Shown: piece by piece, positions 16,012 through 23,752 of the stretch | Layout of the letters: the number at the start of each line of letters is the position of its first letter | Numbering within the stretch: position 1 is the stretch's first letter | Source: Lysobacter sp. CFH 32150 | GTDB lineage: Bacteria; Pseudomonadota; Gammaproteobacteria; Xanthomonadales; Xanthomonadaceae | Length of the DNA stretch: 49,471 bases | Assembly (NCBI RefSeq): GCF_022758295.1 | Contig: NZ_JALDWJ010000012.1 | Location: 1 to 49,471, forward strand | Reading direction: 5' to 3' | Position numbers and translations under genes: made by a program | Notes under the pieces: model-generated | What the model saw: only the letters and a program-made list of their open reading frames with translations | Told to the model about the DNA's origin: nothing | Databases searched by the model: none

Positions 16012-16842
16012 TTACTTCGCCGCGAAAGCATGCTCGAGCTGCGCACCCTCGAACCCAGCCGGCACCTTGTGGTCGGTCGCATAGCGGTACAGCGCGGCCG
16101 AGTAGATGCCGCTCAACGCGGCCTGGTACACGCCCAACAGCAGCACGGCGATCACGAACACCACCGCAACCGCAATCGCGAGAACGCTCGAGATCTGCGC
16201 CATGGCGAAAGCGAGCGCCATGCCGGCCAGGATCACGGCAAACATGATCAAGCCGAACGCCAGGCCGATGCCGACGTTGCCGATCGCGTTCTCGCCCCAG
16301 GTGCGCTTGAGCAGGCCCACGCTCTTCTTGAGCGCATCGATTGGGCCAACGTCCTGGCTGACGAGCACCGGCACCACCAAGAACGTCGCCAGCGTCCACG
16401 CCACGCCGAGGCCGCTGCCGATCATGCGCACGATGAAGTTGTTGTCGCGGTTCTTCAACGACTGCAGGATCACGCCAACGGTCGCCGCAATCGCGGCGTA
16501 GCCGAGGATCGGTCCGATCCGCGACTTGGCGGCATCGAAGCCGTCCTTGAGCGTCGGGTCGCCGCCGTCGAGCCGGATCATCGCTGCACCGACCAGTGCG
16601 CAATTGAAGAAGATGATCACGCTGTACTGGCAGAAGTAGAACAGGAACGCCCAGACCACGCCGAACGCGCCGACGCCGCCTTCGAAGAGGCGGAACGCGA
16701 ACGTGGGAATCGCGAATGTCGCCAGGACGACCAGGGTGGCGATCGTGGAGATGACCGGGAACAGCATCAGCTCCTTGTCCGAACGCAGCACCGCCGCGCT
16801 CGCCTTCACCAGCTCCCAGCTACGCGAAAATTTGTCGAACAT
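16012..16842 (-). CDS. DUF6159 family integral membrane protein
   Basis: A 276-residue polytopic membrane protein with about five to six hydrophobic segments. It opens with MFDKFSRSWELVKASAAVLR, the recognisable N-terminus of DUF6159. A conserved SKDELM-type motif appears as RSDKELMLFPVIS at residues 20-32. The ribosome-binding site is GGAGG, eight bases before the ATG. Function is unknown. It is 77 bases downstream of folK on the same strand but has its own terminator, so it may be the last gene of the tsaD-folB-folK unit or be separately expressed. Confidence 0.85.
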   Translation of the reverse strand: MFDKFSRSWELVKASAAVLRSDKELMLFPVISTIATLVVLATFAIPTFAFRLFEGGVGAFGVVWAFLFYFCQYSVIIFFNCALVGAAMIRLDGGDPTLKDGFDAAKSRIGPILGYAAIAATVGVILQSLKNRDNNFIVRMIGSGLGVAWTLATFLVVPVLVSQDVGPIDALKKSVGLLKRTWGENAIGNVGIGLAFGLIMFAVILAGMALAFAMAQISSVLAIAVAVVFVIAVLLLGVYQAALSGIYSAALYRYATDHKVPAGFEGAQLEHAFAAK

Positions 16843-16918
16843 GTCGCATTCCTCCCCGGATGGTGCCGCGAATCTTCGGGCTTAATCTTCGCCATCACAA
16901 GCACGCAGGCCAGGAGGG

Positions 16919-17401
16919 TCAGAGCGCAATCGTCTCCAGCGCAAGATCGCGATCAGGATGCGCCGCCCACAACTGCGCCAGTGTCCTCCCCGTGCCGGGC
17001 ACAATCGTATCCGCGGCGATGTCAGCCAGCGGCCTGAGGACGAATGCATGCTTGAGCTCCGGCCGCGGAATGCGCAAGTTGCCCGGGCCTGCGAGTACGC
17101 GGTCGTCGAAGAGCACGACGTCGATGTCGAGGGTGCGGTCGCTGTAGCGTGGACCGCTGCGATCGCGCCCGTGCGCGTCTTCCAGCGCATGGAGCCAATC
17201 GTTCAATGCGAGTGGATCGAGGTCGGTGTCGATGATCGCGGCAGCGTTGAGGAAGTCCGCGCCGTCGAAGCCGACCGACTTTGTGCGGTAGATCGGCGAC
17301 AAGGCCACATCGCCGAAACGTTCGCGCAACGCGGCTATCGCCGAACGCAGGTTGGCTTCGGCATCGAGATTGCTGCCGAGGCTGAGATAGGCCTTGGCCA
17401 T
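16919..17401 (-). CDS. folK: 6-hydroxymethyl-7,8-dihydropterin pyrophosphokinase (HPPK)
   Basis: A 160-residue HPPK that transfers pyrophosphate from ATP to 6-hydroxymethyl-dihydropterin in folate synthesis. The N-terminal LSLGSNL, the central NAAAIIDTDLDPLALNDWLHALED, and the signature DRTLDIDVVLFDD with its metal-binding aspartates are all present. It overlaps the folB stop codon at base 17401, so the two successive pathway enzymes are probably translationally coupled. Confidence 0.96.
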   Translation of the reverse strand: MAKAYLSLGSNLDAEANLRSAIAALRERFGDVALSPIYRTKSVGFDGADFLNAAAIIDTDLDPLALNDWLHALEDAHGRDRSGPRYSDRTLDIDVVLFDDRVLAGPGNLRIPRPELKHAFVLRPLADIAADTIVPGTGRTLAQLWAAHPDRDLALETIAL

Positions 17402-17754
17402 CAGCTACGGCTGCGTTCGATGATCACGCCGACCGCACGAGCGCCACGCACGGCGCCGGGCTTGCTCAGTTTCAAGCGAACCTCCTGCACACCGAATTCG
17501 TCGAGGATCAACGCTGCGCAACGCTCGGCGAGCGTTTCCACCAGGCCGAAATCCGATTGCGACACGAAGTCGATCAGGCGCTTGCTGACGTCCTTGTAAT
17601 TCAACGTGTCCTCGATGGCGTCGCTCGCGGCCGGCTTGCGGTTGTCGAACGCCATCTCGACATCGAACACGAGCGACTGGCGGATGCGTCGCTCCCAGTC
17701 GTAGATGCCGATCAGCGCCTCGATTTCGAGGCCTTCGATGAAGACTTTGTCCAT
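17401..17754 (-). CDS. folB: Dihydroneopterin aldolase
   Basis: A 117-residue aldolase that converts dihydroneopterin to the FolK substrate. The family pattern is clear: FIEGLEIEALIGIYDWER near the N-terminus, NYKDVSKRLIDFV in the middle, VETLAERCA around residue 75 and VRLKLSKPGAVRGAR near the end with the catalytic Lys. MDKVF at 17754 is taken as the start; an in-frame ATG five codons upstream is less likely. The gene begins just after a REP hairpin that separates it from tsaD. Confidence 0.93.
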   Translation of the reverse strand: MDKVFIEGLEIEALIGIYDWERRIRQSLVFDVEMAFDNRKPAASDAIEDTLNYKDVSKRLIDFVSQSDFGLVETLAERCAALILDEFGVQEVRLKLSKPGAVRGARAVGVIIERSRS

Positions 17755-17773
17755 GAAACGAATCCACATTCCT

Positions 17774-17853
17774 GTAGGAGCGGCTTATAGCCGCGAGCTT
17801 TTGTAAGCCTGCGCCGGTGGAATCAAGAGCTCGCGGCTATAAGCCGCTCCTAC
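17774..17853. repeat. Paired GTAG REP element (class A) between folB and tsaD
   Basis: Two inverted copies of a GTAG REP are present. The left copy starts GTAGGAGCGGCTTATAGCCG at 17774 and the right copy is its reverse complement ending at 17853; about 26 bases match perfectly. Each copy also contains its own small palindrome around CTTATAG. The layout is that of REP doublets (BIME) spread by RAYT transposases in related genera; no RAYT gene is in this window. The right copy overlaps the end of tsaD and supplies its stop codon. Confidence 0.9.
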
Positions 17854-18883
17854 CAGAGCCCACCGTCGGCAACGATGCCATATCCCAACGCGGCAGCACC
17901 GTCACCGCGGCGCCTTCGCGCTCCCCGGCCTGCAACCGCAGTGCGCCGGCGAAGGCGATCATTGCGCCATTGTCGGTGCACAACGCAGGACGCGGGAAAC
18001 AGACGCGACCGCCGCGCTTCGTGGCGATGGCAGCCAGCTTCTCGCGCAGGCGTTTATTGGCGCCGACGCCGCCAGCGACGACGAGGGTGTTGCATCGCGC
18101 CGCATCCAGCGCGCGTTCGCACTTGATCGCCAAGGTGTCGACCACCGCGTCCTCGAACCCGCGCGCGATGTCGGCGCGGGTGGCTTCGGATTGATCGCTG
18201 TTGCGCCAGGCCAGCAGCACCTGGGTCTTCAGGCCACTGAAGCTGAAGTCGAGGCCGGGGCGATCGGTCATCGGCCGCGCGAACTTGTACGCGCCGGGGC
18301 GACCGGTCTCGGCGATCGCCGCCAGCTGCGGCCCGCCGGGATATGGCAGGCCCATCAGCTTGGCAGTCTTGTCGAAAGCTTCGCCGGCGGCGTCGTCCAA
18401 GGTTTCGCCAAGCAGGCGGTATTGGCCGATCGCATCGACTTCGACCAGCTGGGTATGGCCGCCGGAGACCAGCAGCGCCACGAACGGCGGCTTCAGGTCC
18501 GGATCCTCCAGCAACGGCGCCAGCAGGTGGCCTTCCATGTGGTGGACGCCGATTGCCGGCAGGTCCAGCGCCCAGGCCAGCGATCGCGCCACGCCGGCGC
18601 CCACCAGCAGGGCCCCGACCAGCCCCGGTCCGGCCGTGTAGGCCACGCCGTCCAGATCGGCTGTCGTCAGCCCGGCCTCGGCCAGGGTCTGCCGGATCAG
18701 GGGCAGCAGCTTGCGCACGTGGTCGCGGCTGGCCAGCTCCGGCACCACCCCGCCGTATTCGGCATGCAGGGCGATCTGGCTGTAGATGGCATGCGCGCGC
18801 AGCCCTTCCGGCCCGGGGCGGGCGGTGTCGTAGACGGCGACGCCGGTTTCGTCGCAGGAGGTTTCGATGCCTAGGACGCGCAT
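17837..18883 (-). CDS. tsaD: tRNA N6-adenosine threonylcarbamoyltransferase TsaD
   Basis: A 348-residue Kae1/TsaD protein that, with TsaB and TsaE, transfers threonylcarbamoyl from its adenylate to A37 of ANN-decoding tRNAs. It begins [14 protein letters not shown] and carries the metal-binding [16 protein letters not shown], the [10 protein letters not shown] region and [14 protein letters not shown]. An in-frame ATG 12 codons upstream is rejected because the conserved start is at 18883. The last residues (SGRSGL) and the TAG stop are encoded inside the class A REP element, so the native C-terminus has been replaced or extended by repeat sequence. It is divergent from rpsU. Confidence 0.96.
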   Translation of the reverse strand: MRVLGIETSCDETGVAVYDTARPGPEGLRAHAIYSQIALHAEYGGVVPELASRDHVRKLLPLIRQTLAEAGLTTADLDGVAYTAGPGLVGALLVGAGVARSLAWALDLPAIGVHHMEGHLLAPLLEDPDLKPPFVALLVSGGHTQLVEVDAIGQYRLLGETLDDAAGEAFDKTAKLMGLPYPGGPQLAAIAETGRPGAYKFARPMTDRPGLDFSFSGLKTQVLLAWRNSDQSEATRADIARGFEDAVVDTLAIKCERALDAARCNTLVVAGGVGANKRLREKLAAIATKRGGRVCFPRPALCTDNGAMIAFAGALRLQAGEREGAAVTVLPRWDMASLPTVGSGRSGL

Positions 18884-18930
18884 GGGACGGGAGATTGGGG
18901 CGCCTGACGGGGCGGACAACGGCCCTGCGG

Positions 18931-18960
18931 TTGCGCCATGGGAAGGTGGGCCGGTATCAT
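18931..18960 (+). promoter_or_regulatory. Candidate promoter for rpsU
   Basis: TTGCGC (18931-18936) and TATCAT (18955-18960) are separated by 18 bases. A start near 18967 would leave a leader of about 43 bases containing a GCCCGG/CCGGGC hairpin before the ATG at 19010. Confidence 0.5.
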
Positions 18961-19009
18961 ACGCGGCTCGCCCGGTCTGCCCGGGCCAGTCCCTGAACCG
19001 AGATAGCGT

Positions 19010-19225
19010 ATGCCGAGCGTCAAAGTCCGCGAAAACGAACCCTTCGAGTTTGCCCTGCGCCGTTTCAAGCGCACCTGCGAGAAGGCCGGTGTCCTCGCCG
19101 AAACCCGCAAGCGCGAGTTCTACGAGAAGCCGACCCAGGAGCGCAAGCGCAAGGCCGCCGCCGCGGTGAAGCGTCAGGCGCGCCGCAGCTCGCGCGACGT
19201 CACCAAGCGCCAGCGCCTGTACTGA
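19010..19225 (+). CDS. rpsU: 30S ribosomal protein S21
   Basis: A 71-residue, very basic protein with the standard S21 sequence: [18 protein letters not shown] at the start and an Arg/Lys-rich helical tail ending KRQRLY. It binds 16S rRNA near the anti-Shine-Dalgarno and favours initiation. It heads the macromolecular synthesis cluster rpsU-yqeY-dnaG. A hairpin with a T-run lies between it and yqeY, as expected for a partial terminator that lets rpsU be expressed more than dnaG. Confidence 0.98.
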   Translation: MPSVKVRENEPFEFALRRFKRTCEKAGVLAETRKREFYEKPTQERKRKAAAAVKRQARRSSRDVTKRQRLY

Positions 19226-19242
19226 GGCAGCTTTCGCTTGTC

Positions 19243-19280
19243 ACAAAGCCGGCCGCGCGCAAGCGTTGCCGGCTTTTTGT
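19243..19280 (+). terminator. Terminator or attenuator after rpsU
   Basis: AAAGCCGGC (19245-19253) pairs with GCCGGCTTT (19268-19276), followed by TT and a TGTG that can extend the stem with CAC. The position inside the operon suggests partial read-through. Confidence 0.75.
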
Positions 19281-19296
19281 GTTTCTGAAGATGCCA

Positions 19297-19325
19297 TTTG
19301 AAGCGCGCGCTTTTTTGAAGCGCGC
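19297..19325 (+). repeat. 12-bp direct duplication before yqeY
   Basis: TTTGAAGCGCGC occurs at 19297-19308 and again at 19314-19325, a period of 17 bases, just upstream of the yqeY ribosome-binding site. Confidence 0.65.
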
Positions 19326-19343
19326 CCGACCCGGAGAGATTGC

Positions 19344-19790
19344 ATGAGCCTCAAGACCCAACTCACCGAAGACATGAAGACCGCGATGAAGGCTGGCGAG
19401 AAGGATCGCCTCGGCGTCATCCGCCTGATCAACGCCGCGCTCAAGCAGCGCGAGGTCGATGAGCGCATCGAGATCACCGATGCCGTGGTGCTGGCCGTGC
19501 TGGAGAAAATGGTCAAGCAGCGCAAGGACTCGATCAGCCAGTACGAAGCCGCCGCGCGCGAAGACCTGGCCGCGGTCGAGCGTTACGAGCTGGGCGTGAT
19601 CGAGACCTACCTGCCGGCCAAACTCGGCGAAGCCGAAGTGCTGGCCGCGATCGACGCTGCCATCAAGGAGACCGGCGCCACCGGGCCCGCCGACATGGGC
19701 AAGCTGATGGGCGTGCTCAAGCCCAAGCTCGCCGGCCAGGCCGACATGGGCCAGGTGTCGGCGCTGGTGAAGCAGCGGCTGGCTGGCTGA
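19344..19790 (+). CDS. GatB/YqeY domain-containing protein
   Basis: A 148-residue YqeY-family protein related to the C-terminal helical domain of the GatB amidotransferase subunit, which contacts tRNA. Typical features are LKTQLTEDMKTAMKAGEK at the start, a LGVIRLINAALKQ helix and a C-terminal MGKLMGVLKPKLAGQADM. The family's stand-alone function is not established. CGGAG precedes the ATG at good spacing. It lies between rpsU and dnaG, an arrangement conserved in this lineage. A REP doublet begins eight bases after its stop codon. Confidence 0.92.
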   Translation: MSLKTQLTEDMKTAMKAGEKDRLGVIRLINAALKQREVDERIEITDAVVLAVLEKMVKQRKDSISQYEAAAREDLAAVERYELGVIETYLPAKLGEAEVLAAIDAAIKETGATGPADMGKLMGVLKPKLAGQADMGQVSALVKQRLAG

Positions 19791-19797
19791 AGCTTTT

Positions 19798-19874
19798 GTA
19801 GGAGCGGCTTTAGCCGCGAGCTGTTTGAGCTACGCATGAGACCGGAAAAAGCTCGCGGCTAAAGCCGCTCCTAC
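19798..19874. repeat. Paired GTAG REP element (class A) between yqeY and dnaG
   Basis: Inverted copies start at 19798 (GTAGGAGCGGCTTTAGCCGC) and end at 19874, with about 25 bases of perfect complementarity around a spacer of about 25 bases. The core is CTTTAG where the folB/tsaD copy has CTTATAG. It lies within an operon, so the transcript hairpin could affect dnaG expression or mRNA stability. Confidence 0.9.
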
Positions 19875-19907
19875 AGTGATATGGACCGCGTGGCATCCTA
19901 GCGATTC

Positions 19908-21644
19908 ATGGCCCGCATCCCCGACGCCTTCATCGACGACCTGCTCGCCCGGACGGATATCGTCGAGGTGGTGGGGACGCGTGTCCCGCTGAAGCGGCAG
20001 GGCAAGGAGTATGCGGCGCGTTGCCCGTTCCACGACGAGCGTTCGGCGTCGTTCACGGTGTCGCCGACCAAACAGTTCTATCACTGCTTCGGTTGCGGTG
20101 CGCACGGCACCGCGATCTCGTTCCTGATGAACTACGACCGGCTCGAGTTCCTCGATGCGGTCGAGGAGCTGGCGAAGCGCGCCGGCATGGAAGTGCCGCG
20201 CGATACGCGCGTGCGCAACGAAGACAGTGATACCCGCGACATCTACGGCGCGCTCGAAGCGGCAGCGAAGTTCTTCCAGAAGCATCTAGCCGGCAGCGAC
20301 AAGGCGCGTGCCTACGTCGCCAGGCGCAACATCGATGACGACATCGTCGCGCGCTACATGGTCGGTTACGCACCGGATGGATTCAGTGCGCTGAAGGATG
20401 CATTGGGCACCGATCCGCGGCGGATGAACCTGCTCGAGCGCGCCGGCCTGTTCTCGAAGAACGACAAGGGCCACGTCTACGACAAGTTCCGCGATCGGCT
20501 GATGTTCCCGATCCACGATCGCCGCGGCCGCGTGATCGCGTTCGGCGGACGCGTGCTCGATCCGGAGGATTCGCCCAAGTACCTCAACTCGCCCGAAACC
20601 GCGCTGTTCCATAAGGGTCGCGAGCTGTATGGGCTGTGGCAGGCAAAGCAGGCCAACAGCAAGCTAGAACGTGTCGTCGTGGTCGAGGGCTACATGGATG
20701 TGGTCGCCCTTGCGCAATACGGCGTGACGCAGGCGGTGGCCACGCTCGGCACCGCGACCACGCCGGACCATGCCGAGCTGCTGTTCCGCAATGCGCCTGA
20801 TGTGTACTTCTGCTTCGATGGCGACCGCGCCGGCCGTGGCGCTGCGTGGAAGGCATTGGAATCGGTGTTGCCGCGCATGAAGGACGGGCGCCAGGCGTTC
20901 TTCCTGTTCCTGCCCGAAGGCGAAGATCCCGACACCATCGTGCGCAAGGATGGTGCCGACAGCTTCAACGCGCGCTTGCAACAATCCACGCCACTGTCGG
21001 AATTCTTCTTCGCCGAACTCGCCAAGGACGTCAACCTCGGCACGCTCGATGGCAAGGCGCGATTGGCCGAACGCTGCAAACCATTGTTGGCACAGATTCC
21101 CGATGGCGCTTTCGGCGACCTGATGCAGCAGCGGCTGACCGAACTCACCGGCGTCGGCGCGCGTGCGAGCACGCCGGAGACGCACGTGCCGGTGCAACGG
21201 GCGCGTTCATCCGCGCCGACGCATGCGCCGCGGCAAAGCATGGTGCGCAGCGCGATCGTGCGGTTGCTGCACCAACCGGCGCTGGCCTTGTCGCTGGAGC
21301 CGCCCTATTTGTTCGCCGGGCTGCGCCAACCAGGCGTCGAGTTGCTTGCCGAAATCGTGGCCCTGGTGCGTGAACGCCCGGAGATCACCACCGGCGGGCT
21401 GCTGGAACACTTCGGCGACCGAGATGAAGCCGCGGCGCTGCAGAAACTCGCCATGCAATCACTGCCCGGCGAGGAAGCGGCATGGCGCAATGAGTTCCTT
21501 GGGGCCATGGCGCAACTCGAGAAGCAGACCGTGCAGCAGCGGATCGACGAACTGCAGGCCAAGCAGCGCGAGTCCGGCAGCCTCGACGACCGCGACAAGG
21601 ACGAGATGCGCGCGCTGTTGCAAACCCGTTTCGTCCGGACATGA
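19908..21644 (+). CDS. dnaG: DNA primase
   Basis: A 578-residue primase that makes RNA primers at the replication fork. The N-terminal zinc ribbon is visible as C39-x2-H42 and C60-x2-C63. The catalytic core follows, with the TOPRIM signature VVVEGYMDVVALA and the metal-binding FDGDRAGRGAAWKA. The C-terminal region that binds DnaB extends to the end. The length is normal. No Shine-Dalgarno is seen close to the ATG. In many relatives rpoD follows dnaG; here the next gene is an S9 peptidase. Confidence 0.96.
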   Translation: MARIPDAFIDDLLARTDIVEVVGTRVPLKRQGKEYAARCPFHDERSASFTVSPTKQFYHCFGCGAHGTAISFLMNYDRLEFLDAVEELAKRAGMEVPRDTRVRNEDSDTRDIYGALEAAAKFFQKHLAGSDKARAYVARRNIDDDIVARYMVGYAPDGFSALKDALGTDPRRMNLLERAGLFSKNDKGHVYDKFRDRLMFPIHDRRGRVIAFGGRVLDPEDSPKYLNSPETALFHKGRELYGLWQAKQANSKLERVVVVEGYMDVVALAQYGVTQAVATLGTATTPDHAELLFRNAPDVYFCFDGDRAGRGAAWKALESVLPRMKDGRQAFFLFLPEGEDPDTIVRKDGADSFNARLQQSTPLSEFFFAELAKDVNLGTLDGKARLAERCKPLLAQIPDGAFGDLMQQRLTELTGVGARASTPETHVPVQRARSSAPTHAPRQSMVRSAIVRLLHQPALALSLEPPYLFAGLRQPGVELLAEIVALVRERPEITTGGLLEHFGDRDEAAALQKLAMQSLPGEEAAWRNEFLGAMAQLEKQTVQQRIDELQAKQRESGSLDDRDKDEMRALLQTRFVRT

Positions 21645-21710
21645 CTTCCGGCCGGCGCCCGCGGCGGCCGGCGCGCTAAGCTCGACGCTCCTGTTCCGGG
21701 GAGAACACCG

Positions 21711-23696
21711 ATGCGTCACGCACACCGACTGCTGGTTGCGGCCCTTACCGTCGCCTGCACCCTGCCTGTCACCGCGCAAACACCTGTACAACGCGAAGAA
21801 GTGGGCAACCGCGTCAGCGAAAACATCCCGGCGATCCCGGCCGAGCTGATCGAGAAGCTCAACCGCTACCAGAACACCCGCGGCGCCGGCGTCGCCGGCT
21901 GGACCCAGGACGGCTGCCTGCTGATCAGCACGCGCTTCGCCGAAACCGCGCAGGCGCACCGCGTCTGCCAGCCACTGGGCATGCGCGAGCAGCTCACGTT
22001 CTATCCGGAACCGGTCAGCGGCCTGACCACGGCGCCGACCCAGTCGCAGCGCAACGGTTTCGTGTTCGGCAAGGACAAGGGCGGCGATGAGTTCTCGCAG
22101 TTGTACTGGTTCGATTTCGGCAGCCGCGAAACCACCCTGCTCACCGACGGCAAGCGTACCCAGAACAACGGCGCGCTGTTTTCCGACGACGGCAAGCAAC
22201 TCGCTTTCCGCAGCACCGCGCGCAACGGCACCGATACCGACATCTGGTTGATGGATGTCGCGACCAAGACCAGCAAGCCGCTGGTCACTGAAGGCGGCAG
22301 CTGGGGCGCGATGGATTTCTCACCGGACGGCAAGCGACTGCTGGTGATGAAGTTCGTGTCGGCGAACGAGAGCTATCCCGGCGTGGTCGACCTGGCGACG
22401 GGCAAGCTGGAACTGTTCCCGGTCGATGGCGGCAAGGCCGCATTCGGTGGCTTCAAATTCGCGCCAGACGGCAAGGCCGTCTACTTCGTTTCCGACGAAC
22501 CTTTCGACGGCAAGCCGCGCGAGTTCCAGACGCTGCGTTACCACAACCCGGACAGCGGTGAATTCAAGCTGTTGACGGGAGACACACCCTGGGACGTGGG
22601 CGACCTGGAAATCTCCGAGGATGGCAAGTACCTCGCCTACACCACCAATGAAGAAGGCATCGACAAACTGCATGTGTTGTCCCTGGCTGACCACAAGCCG
22701 ATCAAGCTGCCGGAGCTGCCGATCGGCCTGCTCGGCGGCCTGAATTTCTCGGCGGATAGTAGGCGCCTGGCGTTGACGCTGAATACCGCGACTTCACCCA
22801 GCGATGCCTACGTGATCGATCTCGCCGACGCGAAGCTCACCCGCTGGACGCGCAGCGAAGTCGGCGGCCTGGATTCCAGCAAGTTCGTCGCACCGACGTT
22901 GGTGCGTTTCGAAACCTTCGACACGATCGACAGCAAGCCACGCACGATCCCGGCGTTCTATTACCGTCCCGCCAACGTGCCAGCGGGCAAGAAGCTGCCG
23001 GTGATCATCAACATCCACGGTGGTCCAGAATCGCAGGCATTGCCGAGCTTCAGCGCGGGCACCCAGTTCCTCGTCAACGAGCTCGGTGTCGCCGTGCTGG
23101 TGCCGAACGTGCGCGGCTCCAGCGGTTACGGCAAGACCTACCTGACCCTCGACAACGCAGACAAGCGCGAAGACTCGGTCAAGGACATCGGCGCATTGCT
23201 CGACTGGATCGCCAAACAGCCCGGGCTCGATGCTTCACGCGTCGGCGTGCAGGGTGGAAGCTACGGCGGCTACATGGTGCTGGCCTCCCTGACGCACTAC
23301 AGCGACAGCATCCGTGCCGGCATCGACATCGTCGGCATCTCGCACTTCGGCACTTTCCTCAACAACACCGAAAGCTACCGCCGCGACCTGCGCCGCGTCG
23401 AATACGGCGACGAACGCGATCCAGCGATGAAAGCTGTGTTCGAGGAGATCTCGCCGCTCAACAACGCCGGCAAGATCCGTTCGCCGCTATTCGTTGCCCA
23501 GGGCAAGAACGATCCACGCGTGCCCTACACCGAGGCCGAACAGATCGTGAAAGCCGTACGCGCGAATGGCCAACCAGTGTGGTACCTGCTGTATGCCGAC
23601 GAAGGCCACGGCTTCGCCAAGAAGAGCAACAACGATTACTACGGCGCCGCGTCCATCCTGTTCTGGCAGCAGCACCTGCTGGGCGACACGAAGTAG
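21711..23696 (+). CDS. S9 family prolyl oligopeptidase-type peptidase
   Basis: A 661-residue exported serine peptidase. It has a signal peptide ending near VTAQ, an N-terminal beta-propeller (about residues 60-400) with DGKxLAF/SPDGK-type repeats, and a C-terminal alpha/beta-hydrolase domain. The triad is seen as Ser in GGSYGGYMV, Asp in GKNDPRVPY and His in DEGHGFAKK. It probably degrades short peptides in the periplasm. The ribosome-binding site GGGGAG is six bases before the ATG, and a possible -10 box (GCTAAGCT) is just upstream, so it likely has its own promoter separate from dnaG. Confidence 0.92.
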   Translation: MRHAHRLLVAALTVACTLPVTAQTPVQREEVGNRVSENIPAIPAELIEKLNRYQNTRGAGVAGWTQDGCLLISTRFAETAQAHRVCQPLGMREQLTFYPEPVSGLTTAPTQSQRNGFVFGKDKGGDEFSQLYWFDFGSRETTLLTDGKRTQNNGALFSDDGKQLAFRSTARNGTDTDIWLMDVATKTSKPLVTEGGSWGAMDFSPDGKRLLVMKFVSANESYPGVVDLATGKLELFPVDGGKAAFGGFKFAPDGKAVYFVSDEPFDGKPREFQTLRYHNPDSGEFKLLTGDTPWDVGDLEISEDGKYLAYTTNEEGIDKLHVLSLADHKPIKLPELPIGLLGGLNFSADSRRLALTLNTATSPSDAYVIDLADAKLTRWTRSEVGGLDSSKFVAPTLVRFETFDTIDSKPRTIPAFYYRPANVPAGKKLPVIINIHGGPESQALPSFSAGTQFLVNELGVAVLVPNVRGSSGYGKTYLTLDNADKREDSVKDIGALLDWIAKQPGLDASRVGVQGGSYGGYMVLASLTHYSDSIRAGIDIVGISHFGTFLNNTESYRRDLRRVEYGDERDPAMKAVFEEISPLNNAGKIRSPLFVAQGKNDPRVPYTEAEQIVKAVRANGQPVWYLLYADEGHGFAKKSNNDYYGAASILFWQQHLLGDTK

Positions 23697-23708
23697 GCGC
23701 CACCCTGA

Positions 23709-23740
23709 CCTCCGCAATCGCAACGCTGCGATTGCGGAGG
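23709..23740. terminator. 14-bp perfect hairpin between convergent genes
   Basis: CCTCCGCAATCGCA (23709-23722) pairs with 23727-23740 around a 4-base ACGC loop. It lies in the 56-base gap between the S9 peptidase and the FG-GAP gene, which point toward each other. There is no T-run on either side, so it may work as a non-canonical or Rho-assisted terminator or as an mRNA end protector. Confidence 0.6.
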
Positions 23741-23752
23741 ATCAGTTGCTGG

